Assembly (NCBI RefSeq): GCF_022601975.1
Contig: NZ_JAKVIR010000019.1
Coordinates: 1-64,000, forward strand
Direction of reading: 5' to 3'
Source of the DNA: Pontibacter sp. E15-1
GTDB taxonomy: Bacteria > Bacteroidota > Bacteroidia > Cytophagales > Hymenobacteraceae
Length of the DNA stretch: 64,000 nucleotides
Position 1 is the first letter of the stretch. Each line of letters begins with the position of its first letter. Under the pieces are notes generated by a model. It was not told the origin of the DNA. It saw nothing but the letters and a program-made list of their open reading frames with translations, and ran no database searches. The position numbers and the translations under genes were made by a program. Of the stretch, positions 17,149 through 25,826 are shown piece by piece.

Positions 17149-17937
17149 TTACTTTTTTGTAGCTAAGCTTGATCGCCAGCTGTCGAAGGTGGTAGCGGTA
17201 ATGCGCTCACCGGTTATTCCACTGCTTTCATCAGATGCCAGAAAGATAATTGGTGTGGCCATCACATCCGGATCAAGTAGCCGAAATCGGCTTTTGATTT
17301 CCTCTTTCGCCTGTTCGGGTATCATACCTGTTTCGGTGGCCCCGCCAGGCAGCAACATGTTTACATCAACGTGGTATTCCTTTAGGTCTTCAGCCATAAT
17401 GTGGGAAAGGGAATCGGTACCTGCTCTTGACGGACCGTAGGGTACAAATCCTTTTCGCTTCATGGTTTCGTGGTTCATGGAGATGTTCACGATTTTGCCT
17501 TTGCCCTGCTCCAGAAACAGCGGAACAAAAGCTTTGGCAACCAGAAAGTAGCCGGTCAGATTGGTATCGATCAGGTCACGGAAGCCTGCGGCGCTAACCT
17601 GGTAAAAAGGCTGCGGTTTAGTTAGAAAATCCGGGTTAACCGTTCGCATCCCGATTCCAGCGTTGTTGACAAGCAGGTCTAATTTTCCCCACTGCTGCCG
17701 CACCCACTGCACAGCCTTTTCGATAGAATGCTCGTCCCGGACATCCATCTCCAGGGCATAGGCATCTAACTGCTGCTCTTTTAGCTGCGCCAGTGCTTTG
17801 TCCAACTTATCACTTTTGCGGGCCGTAATGGCAACGGAAGCACCAGCCTGCGCCAATGCTTTTGCCATAGCAAATCCCAATCCGCTGGAAGCGCCTGTTA
17901 TCAGCGCCTTCTTTCCCTGTAAGGTTGATTCATTCAT
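17149..17937 (-). CDS. short-chain dehydrogenase/reductase with Arg in place of the catalytic Lys
   Basis: This is a 262-residue classical SDR. The Rossmann motif TGASSGLGFAMAKAL is at residues about 14-28, NNAG at about 90, the catalytic Ser in IVNISMN, and the active-site Tyr in YGPSRAGTDSL. The family signature is YxxxK; here the codon is AGA, giving YxxxR. Because that Lys normally binds the nicotinamide ribose and lowers the Tyr pKa, activity may be altered or lost, or this may be a subfamily trait. The substrate cannot be told from sequence. It is monocistronic, with an aldo/keto reductase gene divergent from it 356 bp away. Confidence 0.85.
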   Translation of the reverse strand: MNESTLQGKKALITGASSGLGFAMAKALAQAGASVAITARKSDKLDKALAQLKEQQLDAYALEMDVRDEHSIEKAVQWVRQQWGKLDLLVNNAGIGMRTVNPDFLTKPQPFYQVSAAGFRDLIDTNLTGYFLVAKAFVPLFLEQGKGKIVNISMNHETMKRKGFVPYGPSRAGTDSLSHIMAEDLKEYHVDVNMLLPGGATETGMIPEQAKEEIKSRFRLLDPDVMATPIIFLASDESSGITGERITATTFDSWRSSLATKK

Positions 17938-18293
17938 TTTTATCTGATTAAGTTTATTTTACACTTTTGCTACATACGGATGATTTCACTGACACTTTGC
18001 CCACGGATACCTTCTGCTTGAGCGAGTCATGCCCCCCGCCCCACCGCCTCTGCAAGCAGTGATGATCCACTGCTGTGAGAGCATTATATCAGTGAACAGC
18101 AGCAAAAGAATACTTAGCCGCCGCTAAACAAGTGCAGTTAGTAATTACGGCCTGGTTTGGGGGGGTATGGAAGTAGTTCTTTCTGAATAGCTTTGGCTGT
18201 TTTGCAGGAACAAACTCAACTTTACTACGTTTTTAAAGTGGGCGGCTTGTACTGCCTGCATAAATCAATTACTAAAATACCGACTACTAGATT
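17938..18293. other. divergent intergenic region
   Basis: This 356-bp region separates the SDR gene and the aldo/keto reductase gene and should hold promoters for both. No exact TAnnTTTG box stands out. A small hairpin (AGCAGTG/CACTGCT) lies near 18054-18073, and there is a run of seven G near 18162. Confidence 0.35.
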
Positions 18294-19280
<987 letters not shown>

Positions 19281-19327
19281 AAGTTAGCTGCGTTTAAAAA
19301 CAAGCGCTTCAGCCCGACGCATGTATT

Positions 19328-19372
19328 AAACCACCTGTGCCAAAAGTTCTGAAGACACAGGTGGTTTACTTT
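19328..19372 (+). terminator. rho-independent terminator after the aldo/keto reductase
   Basis: AAACCACCTGTG (19328-19339) pairs with CACAGGTGGTTT (19356-19367), followed by ACTTTTG. The loop is 16 bases. Placement 48 bp after the stop supports a terminator. Confidence 0.75.
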
Positions 19373-19382
19373 TGCTGCTAAG

Positions 19383-19491
19383 TTAAGCAGCGTATGTCAC
19401 CTCATAATGCCGCACCATCTTATCAAAGCTAATGGTTATCTGCTGCACATGCTCCGGCACTCGTCGGCGAAACTTCGGATGGGCTCTATTA
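19383..19491 (-). pseudogene. possible C-terminal coding remnant
   Basis: Just after the stop of the Aur1-like gene, another minus-strand frame reads HPKFRRRVPEHVQQITISFD then KMVRHYEVTYAA and a stop at 19383-19385. It looks protein-like but is preceded by a TGA and has no start. It may be the tail of a lost gene or an old extension of the upstream gene. Not recognised. Confidence 0.25.
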
Positions 19492-20442
19492 CTACTTCAC
19501 TGCCACAACCAGCCTTTTCACAGCCCGGCTTAAAGCTGTGTCTTTTTTGATCAGCCCGTTAAAGAGCAGGATGCCCGTTGTGGCGCACACTATACCTGCC
19601 AGCACGTCCAGCACGTAGTGGTGCGAGGTATAGACCGCCGCAAACCAGATACCCCCCGTAATGATGGTAAAGAGCACTTTGGCTACCACTTCCAGCCTGT
19701 TCTTTAAGGCATAGTAGAGCACGATGAGTGGATAGGCAGAGTGCAGTGAAGGCATGGCGGCAAACACATTGGAGCCTTTGGCATATAGCGAATAAAAGAC
19801 CTTAATGCCAAAGAACTCATCGAAGCGCACCAAACCGGCCGTATTGCCCGGTGTTTCGGCGATAAAGTCAAAGCCATGCAGCTGCACATACCAGGGCGGC
19901 GCGGCCGGGTATAGGTAGTAGACTACAAAGCCGAGCAGGTTGACGAGCAGAAAAGTGAGCGAGAAGTACACAAACTGCTGTCGGTTCCAGAAGAACAGAA
20001 AGCCGGCAAAGGCAAGCGGCACCGGTATCCAGCTGAGGTAAAAGATACCGCTCAGCACATCCAGAAAGGTATGGCTGTGCAGCTGCCAGAATTCATTGGG
20101 AGTCAGTATAGCACCGCCGTCACGTATCCCGAACACAGCTTTCTCGGCATTATACAGGTCCTTGATGTGTACGGCATTGAACCAGTAGTTCGGGAAGGCC
20201 TTCATGTAATCGTAGAGCACCCAGAACACAATAAAGATCGAGAACCCGGTGATAAACTTACGGGTGATGGGCGTCGCAAAATACAGGGCGTTTGCCAGCC
20301 CCACCAGCACCAGCTGATCAGACTTGAACCCAACCAGCAGGTACGACAGCAGCAAATAGCCAACAGAAAGGGCAGCTACAACAAGGGCATTTTTCCGTTT
20401 TACTTTCGCCTTCCCCTCTGTTGCGGTAGTTGTTAAAGCCAT
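19492..20442 (-). CDS. Aur1-like PAP2 enzyme, candidate inositol phosphorylceramide synthase
   Basis: This is a 316-residue membrane protein with several transmembrane segments, in the PAP2 superfamily. Motifs are of the sphingolipid-synthase type rather than the phosphatase type: AMPSLHSAYP with His about 234, and SHHYVLDVLAG with His about 275 and Asp about 279, where simple phosphatases have SRxxxxxHxxxD. The preceding AGLVRFDEFFGIKVF closely resembles the segment before this motif in fungal Aur1. It would transfer phosphoinositol from phosphatidylinositol to ceramide. The ATG at 20442 lies one base after the stop of the hydroxylase gene, and it is the last gene of the eleven-gene lipid operon. 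The assignment rests on motifs and context; a generic lipid phosphatase is the alternative. Confidence 0.8.
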   Translation of the reverse strand: MALTTTATEGKAKVKRKNALVVAALSVGYLLLSYLLVGFKSDQLVLVGLANALYFATPITRKFITGFSIFIVFWVLYDYMKAFPNYWFNAVHIKDLYNAEKAVFGIRDGGAILTPNEFWQLHSHTFLDVLSGIFYLSWIPVPLAFAGFLFFWNRQQFVYFSLTFLLVNLLGFVVYYLYPAAPPWYVQLHGFDFIAETPGNTAGLVRFDEFFGIKVFYSLYAKGSNVFAAMPSLHSAYPLIVLYYALKNRLEVVAKVLFTIITGGIWFAAVYTSHHYVLDVLAGIVCATTGILLFNGLIKKDTALSRAVKRLVVAVK

Positions 20443-20443
20443 T

Positions 20444-21064
20444 TTATTTTTTGTCAAAATCAGAACCGAAAATCTTGTCCCAGAGAGAAGAACTCACTCC
20501 GTAACCTTTTGTAGCATCGGAGTAGTGATGCAGCATGTGATGCTTTTTCAGCTTCATCCAGAACTCCCCTTTAAAGTTAAAGTGGTGCAGGGCGTAATGC
20601 GAAATATCATAAAAGAGGTATCCCAACAGAAAGGCTGCAAAAAAAGCGTACAGCTCCCCTCCCGACAGCAGTAGCGCAAACAGACAGTATAGCGCCGTGG
20701 CCATAGGTATGCTGGCAGATGGTGGCATCACCAGCCGCTTGGCATCGTTTGGGTAGTCATGGTGCACTCCGTGGAAGATAAAGTGTAGGCGCAGTGCCCA
20801 CTTCGCCTTCGGCACATAATGAAAAACGAAGCGGTGCAGCACATACTCCGTCAACGTCCAGACAAACAAGCCAAGTGCGGCGTAGCCCATAAAGGCAAGC
20901 ACAGACAGTTTCTCCACATGTAGCGCCAGCCAACTCAGGAAGAGGATGACCGGCACGTAAAGGTAGAGCGGCACCGTCCAGTGCACTTTGGACAGCGCCT
21001 CCATCCAATCATACCTGAACATCCTGACAGACTCCTGCGAGCTAGACACGAAATTCTTTTTCAT
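20444..21064 (-). CDS. fatty acid 2-hydroxylase-like di-iron membrane enzyme
   Basis: This is a 206-residue member of the fatty acid hydroxylase/sterol desaturase superfamily. Histidine clusters expected to bind two irons are at His77/82 (HRFVFH), 94-102 (HFIFHGVHH), 156-161 (HYALHH) and 175-180 (HHMLHH). The motif HGVHHDYPNDAKRLVMPP is typical of the Scs7/FA2H type that 2-hydroxylates the N-acyl chain of ceramide. About four membrane segments are visible. It lies between the DUF4833 gene (7 bp) and the Aur1-like gene (1 bp), which fits a role in hydroxylating the ceramide made by this operon. Exact position of hydroxylation is inferred from the family. Confidence 0.85.
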   Translation of the reverse strand: MKKNFVSSSQESVRMFRYDWMEALSKVHWTVPLYLYVPVILFLSWLALHVEKLSVLAFMGYAALGLFVWTLTEYVLHRFVFHYVPKAKWALRLHFIFHGVHHDYPNDAKRLVMPPSASIPMATALYCLFALLLSGGELYAFFAAFLLGYLFYDISHYALHHFNFKGEFWMKLKKHHMLHHYSDATKGYGVSSSLWDKIFGSDFDKK

Positions 21065-21071
21065 CTGTAAA

Positions 21072-21632
21072 CTAAGGTTTAAAATGTCCTGTTACTGCCT
21101 TTCCAGTAGCGGCATCGTGGCCGCTCAACTCAACATACAGCACATTGGGCACCCAAAATGTACCGCCTTCGATCCGCACAAACACGCGGTCCAAAATCAC
21201 TTCTTTCTTGTTTAGCGTGGTATATACACGGTATTTGCCATCGGCTGTTTTGCGCAGGTATAGCGGCAGCTTTCCATAACTCACAAACTTGACCTCATAG
21301 TGGTCTTTGCCCAGTTTTTTGGTGTTCAGGCCATAGGCAAATTTGCGCTGAATATAGTTTAGCTCCTTACGCTCTCCGCCATCTGCATATCGGATCCAGA
21401 ACGGGTAAATCGGCTCCGCTTCGTTTAACGCTCCTTGCGCCGTCCGGTTCAGTTCGTATACCACCGTGTTAGGATTTGGATCACGCTGCACATAAAACAG
21501 TAACTCCTTGATGCCCTTCGGTACCGGCAGGGTGTCAGTCTTCGCCTCGGCTATACCGGTTAAGTCACTACCACTGACACTATCTATACCTGTGCAAAAC
21601 AGCAGGAGCGCCAGGTAAAAAATCTTTCTCAC
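21072..21632 (-). CDS. DUF4833 secreted protein in the inositol-lipid operon
   Basis: This is a 186-residue protein with an N-terminal signal peptide (FYLALLLFCTGIDS) and a DUF4833-like body: LLFYVQRDPNPNTVVYELN, then PIYPFWIRYADGGERKELNY and QRKFAYG. The family has no known function but is repeatedly found with inositol-lipid genes in Bacteroidota. The start is GTG at 21632, with AAGGAG about 12 bases upstream. Being exported and predicted mainly beta-stranded, it may bind or move the lipid in the periplasm; that is inference. Confidence 0.75.
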   Translation of the reverse strand: MRKIFYLALLLFCTGIDSVSGSDLTGIAEAKTDTLPVPKGIKELLFYVQRDPNPNTVVYELNRTAQGALNEAEPIYPFWIRYADGGERKELNYIQRKFAYGLNTKKLGKDHYEVKFVSYGKLPLYLRKTADGKYRVYTTLNKKEVILDRVFVRIEGGTFWVPNVLYVELSGHDAATGKAVTGHFKP

Positions 21633-21648
21633 GTTGTTATACTTCTCC

Positions 21649-22368
21649 TTAGCGTGTTGCCATCTCTTTCTGCTCCATGGCTCTTTTGGAGTCCATCAGC
21701 CTGTTATAAGCCGTGATGTTCGTCATTACCGCCATCACGGTGATAGGCAGCGTAAACACCGACATTGTTTCGAACACATGGAATGGAATGCCCTCCACGT
21801 ATACTTTGTAATCTGCCCCTACAAAGGAAGAGATTATACCGCAGGCAATTGCCGACACCCCTATCAGCACCACCCTTTCCGGGCGCTGCATCAGGCCTCC
21901 CTTGCACTCCACGCCCAGGCCTTCGGCCCGTGCCCTGGTATAGCTCACCATCATGGAGCCGATAAGAGCAATAAAGGCAAAAAGTGAACTCAGCAGGTAA
22001 TGGTGGGCAATCAGGTAGTAGCAGATACCCATGAACATGATCATTTCGCTGTAGCGGTCGAGCACCGAATCGTACATGGCCCCGAAGGTGGACTTCATAT
22101 TGCCGAGCCTGGCCACCTGCCCGTCGAGCATGTCGAACACGCCGGCAAACAGCACAAGCGCTCCGGCCCAGCCCACGTACTCGAGCTCGCCCCGGTTGCT
22201 GGTTTCCCCTCCCCAGATAAAAATGGCTGCAACCCCGATGTTCAGGATCAGCCCGGTGGTGGTAACCACATTGGGTGTGAATCCCAGCCTGATCAGTAAC
22301 CGCACAAAGGGGTTAATGACCGAGTAGATTCCCTGCTGCAGGGCGTCACGAAGCGAGTTCTTGTCCAT
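21649..22368 (-). CDS. CDP-alcohol phosphatidyltransferase, candidate phosphatidylinositol phosphate synthase
   Basis: This is a 239-residue integral membrane enzyme. The family signature DGxxAR...G...D...D is complete: DGQVARLGNMKSTFGAMYDS followed by VLDRYSEM. The segment IRLGFTPNVVTTTGLILNIG precedes it. It would condense CDP-diacylglycerol with inositol-3-phosphate from the synthase encoded downstream in this map (upstream in the operon), giving phosphatidylinositol phosphate, which the PgpA-like enzyme could dephosphorylate. The family also includes PgsA and archaetidyl-type enzymes, so the acceptor is inferred from the operon. It is 16 bp from the DUF4833 gene. Confidence 0.85.
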   Translation of the reverse strand: MDKNSLRDALQQGIYSVINPFVRLLIRLGFTPNVVTTTGLILNIGVAAIFIWGGETSNRGELEYVGWAGALVLFAGVFDMLDGQVARLGNMKSTFGAMYDSVLDRYSEMIMFMGICYYLIAHHYLLSSLFAFIALIGSMMVSYTRARAEGLGVECKGGLMQRPERVVLIGVSAIACGIISSFVGADYKVYVEGIPFHVFETMSVFTLPITVMAVMTNITAYNRLMDSKRAMEQKEMATR

Positions 22369-22386
22369 ACTTTACCTGCTATTAAT

Positions 22387-24996
22387 TTAAAAATCGAATT
22401 TAAATCTACCCCTTATACCTATATCTGACACATTAGGATGATCGAGATACGTCAGGCGTTTCACCACATCAATCCTGAAGAAGTTAAAGATGTTACCGAT
22501 GCCCACACTGGCCTCCATGTAGGGCTTGTCCTCCAGCGTGTACGTCGCCTGCCGCCCGTCGTCAAAGGTCGGGAAGCGCAGCAGGTCGGGGTCGCCTTGC
22601 GGCATGTTCTCGCTGCGCACCTTGCCGTACAGCGCCTTAAAGGTAACAAACTCCCGTAGCTTCGTTTTCTTGAGCAGCGGTATTTTGTTAATGATAAAGC
22701 CGTTGAAGCTGTGGTCGATGTGCACACTCGCGTATTGGTCGCTGACAAACTCCAGGAAGTTCATCAGGTTGTATGACTGCAGCTGGTACGAATAGCTCTG
22801 GTTGGCGCGGTGAATCATCAGCAACGGGAACGGCACCTGCCCGAAAATGTATCCGCCTTCCGTTACCACGTCCGAATAGCCCAGCTGCGACAGGTAGAAG
22901 CGCTTGTACACGTTCAGGGCAACTTTCTGGTACTCGTATTCGCTATCGAGCAGACCTTTCATACCGGCCGCTGCCCGTAAGGTGAACACTGGATGCCGGT
23001 TAGCAACCGGCGTGCGGTACAGCTTGCCCTGGAAGAACTGCTCATTCGGAGCCCAGCGCAGCTCCAGCGAGGCCTCTGATGTGGTCAGTTGTGGCACATC
23101 CAGCAGCTCCATTTCGCCCGACGCTGTTTCCACATTGCGCACGTACTGCAGCGATCCTGCTGTTGCCTGCCGCCAGTTCTTGAAGCCAATCCTGTAGGAG
23201 AAGTGGTTCTCGAACTCGTGCAGGTAGTTAAGACTATAGGTCTCGTTGTAGAGCCATTTGTCGTTTTCGCCCCGCTTAAAGGAAAGCAGGAAGTTATCCT
23301 CCTGCACAAACTGCAGCTCCTGGCCGGGGATGTTGGTGTCTTTCTGGTAGCTTGCGCTGATAGACCGCACCGGAAACTCATAGATAGACCTGTCGGTGAG
23401 CGAATAGCTGCCGCCCAGGTAGTACTTCCACTTCTCATCTTTAAACCCGTAGGCGGCATAGGTCTCCAGCATGTACTTCTTGCTGAATGTGGTGGTGGTG
23501 CGGCCGCCAAAGCGCAGGCGGAACCCCTCTACCGGGTTAAAGCTGTAGAACGTGTTCAGAGGGCCAATCTCGATGTTCGGCCCCAGGCGCTTGTAGCCGG
23601 CAATCAGGGCAGTGGCCCAATCCATGGTCCGCTGAAACGACTTCATGTTCACCAGGCTGTCGATGTTGGTATAGGTTTTGGCCTCCACGGCTGTAAGGGA
23701 ATCGTGGCGGCTGGCCTGCCAGAAGCTCTCGTCTTTGGCAATGGCACTCTCCACGCGCACCACGGCTTCGCCTTCGTACAGGGAAGCAGGCTGTGGCTCG
23801 TTCACCTTAAAGTCTTTGTATGATACAACACGCTCACCGTACATACCGGCATCGCTGTTCTGCGTAAGCCCGAAGTCGGTTTTGATCACGCTCTTGCTCA
23901 GATGGTAGCGCCCGTCCGGGTTCTTCTCGAAATCAAGGTTGATCTTCAGGTCGCGCACCCAGTTGATGCTCACGCTCTTTGCCACCTCCATCTCCACGCT
24001 CTGCACGGCATAGGTGCCGTCAATCGTCACAAGCAGCTTGCCCGTAAACATAAAGGCGGCAGGGTTGCGCGGCTCGAACCGAAGCTCTGCCAGCTTTCTG
24101 CCACTCTCCGTCGTGACGGTGTCTGTGAGGTAAAACTTATAGAAAGTAGGGGCCATATCGGCGATAGGGCTCAGGAACTGGTTCGTCAGGATCGTGATGT
24201 TGTTGTCGTAGATGTCGATATCCTGGTACATGTGCTGCATGTAAGAGGTAAAGCCCTTGTTGTCGATAAACTCACCGAAATCAACTTTCTTCTCGGCCTT
24301 CACAATCGTTTTTCTGGTCTCCGGGGCCTTGCGGTAATAATGCTCCGCCAGCTGCTCCTGCACAAAAAACGGCAACAGCGCCTTGCCCTCCAGCACGGTG
24401 GTGTCGAGGTTGCTGGTAATGAAGTCATACTTGCGCAGGAAGATGTTTCTTTTCAGCTTCTCCGGCGTGTTCACCAGTGACATCTGCGTTTTTTCGTACT
24501 CCTCGTACTGCACATAGTCGTAGTGCTCCGGCCGGTTCTGCTCCTTGTGGTCCACGATCTCCCGGATCAGGTCCACGGCCGGATTGTTCTTGTTGCTGTA
24601 CTTCACCTTACGCTTCTTGCCAACCACGACCACCTCACTCAGCTGCTTGGCGCCGGTTTTAAGCTTCACGTCCAGCGTTTGCTCCTGCCCGGGCGACACA
24701 CCCAGTGTTACGGTCTCGTATCCTAAATAAGAAAATTGTACCTTGTTTATACTTTGATTTGTTCTGATCAGGTAGTTGCCTTCAAAGTCGGTGCTGGTAC
24801 CGATGCTGGTGCCCGGCACAAAAACCGACACCCCGATAAGCGCCTCATTCGAAACAGCATCCCTTACAGTGCCTTTTACAGTTGTAACGGCACCCTGTGC
24901 CATTACGGCGGTCGCATTTACACCTGAAACCACCAGTAACAGCGATAAAAGCAACCCGTTTATATATAGCTTATATATATTCCTACTTGAATACAT
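22387..24996 (-). CDS. DUF5686 outer-membrane protein with carboxypeptidase-regulatory-like domain
   Basis: This is an 869-residue protein with an N-terminal signal peptide (residues 1-34, ending VMAQG). A carboxypeptidase regulatory-like domain (about 37-125; TVKGTVRDAVSNEALIGVSV) leads into a DUF5686 region ending in an Arg-rich GIRGRFKFDF. The C-terminal half, with alternating aromatic strands, looks like an outer-membrane beta-barrel related in design to TonB-dependent receptors, but without a plug domain. Its ATG overlaps the end of the GtrA gene by 14 bp. Position within the lipid operon suggests a role in placing inositol sphingolipids in the outer membrane, which is unproven. Confidence 0.85.
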   Translation of the reverse strand: MYSSRNIYKLYINGLLLSLLLVVSGVNATAVMAQGAVTTVKGTVRDAVSNEALIGVSVFVPGTSIGTSTDFEGNYLIRTNQSINKVQFSYLGYETVTLGVSPGQEQTLDVKLKTGAKQLSEVVVVGKKRKVKYSNKNNPAVDLIREIVDHKEQNRPEHYDYVQYEEYEKTQMSLVNTPEKLKRNIFLRKYDFITSNLDTTVLEGKALLPFFVQEQLAEHYYRKAPETRKTIVKAEKKVDFGEFIDNKGFTSYMQHMYQDIDIYDNNITILTNQFLSPIADMAPTFYKFYLTDTVTTESGRKLAELRFEPRNPAAFMFTGKLLVTIDGTYAVQSVEMEVAKSVSINWVRDLKINLDFEKNPDGRYHLSKSVIKTDFGLTQNSDAGMYGERVVSYKDFKVNEPQPASLYEGEAVVRVESAIAKDESFWQASRHDSLTAVEAKTYTNIDSLVNMKSFQRTMDWATALIAGYKRLGPNIEIGPLNTFYSFNPVEGFRLRFGGRTTTTFSKKYMLETYAAYGFKDEKWKYYLGGSYSLTDRSIYEFPVRSISASYQKDTNIPGQELQFVQEDNFLLSFKRGENDKWLYNETYSLNYLHEFENHFSYRIGFKNWRQATAGSLQYVRNVETASGEMELLDVPQLTTSEASLELRWAPNEQFFQGKLYRTPVANRHPVFTLRAAAGMKGLLDSEYEYQKVALNVYKRFYLSQLGYSDVVTEGGYIFGQVPFPLLMIHRANQSYSYQLQSYNLMNFLEFVSDQYASVHIDHSFNGFIINKIPLLKKTKLREFVTFKALYGKVRSENMPQGDPDLLRFPTFDDGRQATYTLEDKPYMEASVGIGNIFNFFRIDVVKRLTYLDHPNVSDIGIRGRFKFDF

Positions 24997-25354
24997 ATCG
25001 TTTTTGAATTAAATAGTTATAGAAAAAACCGACAAGCACGGACGTAATAACCTTGGAGTAGACATAGCTACCCCCTCCGTAATGCGTTATCACATACACG
25101 CCCGATGCATTAAGCAACAGGCTGCCGTTCCAGACCAGGAAATACTTGATTGCTTGTGCCGGTATAGTTTTGTCTGCAGCATGAAACACCCAAGTTCTGC
25201 CCAGGGTGAAATGTGTTACACCACCTGATACAGTGCCCACTGTGGTGCCGGCCAAATACCAGAAGCCGCACAGTTCCACAGCGATGATTGTCACCAGAAA
25301 ATCGACAGCAGACGCTACCAGAGAGGCAGCCTGCGCCTTCAGGAAGGTGAACAT
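24983..25354 (-). CDS. GtrA family membrane protein
   Basis: This is a 123-residue protein with four hydrophobic segments, typical length and layout of GtrA (LVASAVDFLVTIIAVELCGF; then GGVTHFTLGRTWVFHA). GtrA proteins are thought to help flip lipid-linked sugars across the inner membrane. Here it starts directly after the PgpA-like gene and overlaps the DUF5686 gene, so it may move an inositol lipid or a headgroup donor. It is ATG-started, and the family assignment is firm while the substrate is inference. Confidence 0.85.
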   Translation of the reverse strand: MFTFLKAQAASLVASAVDFLVTIIAVELCGFWYLAGTTVGTVSGGVTHFTLGRTWVFHAADKTIPAQAIKYFLVWNGSLLLNASGVYVITHYGGGSYVYSKVITSVLVGFFYNYLIQKRYVFK

Positions 25355-25816
25355 TTAAAAAACCTTGTAGTATAAAAGTATCTGTAAAATTAAGTTCGCG
25401 TAAACGCCCGCCAATACGTCGTCCAGCATTACGCCTAGGCCTCCTTCCACACTCTCCAGCCTTCTTATAAAAAGCGGCTTCGCAATATCAAAGAACCTGA
25501 ACAGGACCAAGCCTGCGCACAGGTACGGTAGTTTAACAGGTATAAACAACATGCTGATGCACATTCCCGCCACCTCGTCTATCACTACTTTCTTGTCGTC
25601 TTTGCCCCACAGCGGCTCAACCTCCGTGGCGGACCAGACGCCTACCCCCGTCAACAACAGCGTTATGATAGGGAGCCAAAGCACAAGCTGGCTCCCACCA
25701 GCCCATTGCGTGGCATACAGGCAAAGACAAACGGCTACGGCGGCTACCGTACCTCCTCCCTTTCCTATATAGCCGATGCCAAGGCTGGTGGAAACTAATT
25801 TGTGTATTCTAAGCAC
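25355..25816 (-). CDS. PgpA-like phosphatase, candidate phosphatidylinositol phosphate phosphatase
   Basis: This is a 153-residue membrane enzyme of the phosphatidylglycerophosphatase A family. Conserved motifs are seen: GKGGGTVAAVA near the N-terminus, VVIDEVAGMCISM at about 88, and VMLDDVLAGVYANL near the C-terminus. The start is GTG at 25816, 10 bp after the inositol-3-phosphate synthase gene. A housekeeping PgpA would act on phosphatidylglycerophosphate; the operon position points instead to removal of phosphate from phosphatidylinositol phosphate, as described for the comparable Bacteroides inositol-lipid pathway. That specificity is inferred. Confidence 0.85.
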   Translation of the reverse strand: MLRIHKLVSTSLGIGYIGKGGGTVAAVAVCLCLYATQWAGGSQLVLWLPIITLLLTGVGVWSATEVEPLWGKDDKKVVIDEVAGMCISMLFIPVKLPYLCAGLVLFRFFDIAKPLFIRRLESVEGGLGVMLDDVLAGVYANLILQILLYYKVF

Positions 25817-25826
25817 CTTAAATCTG

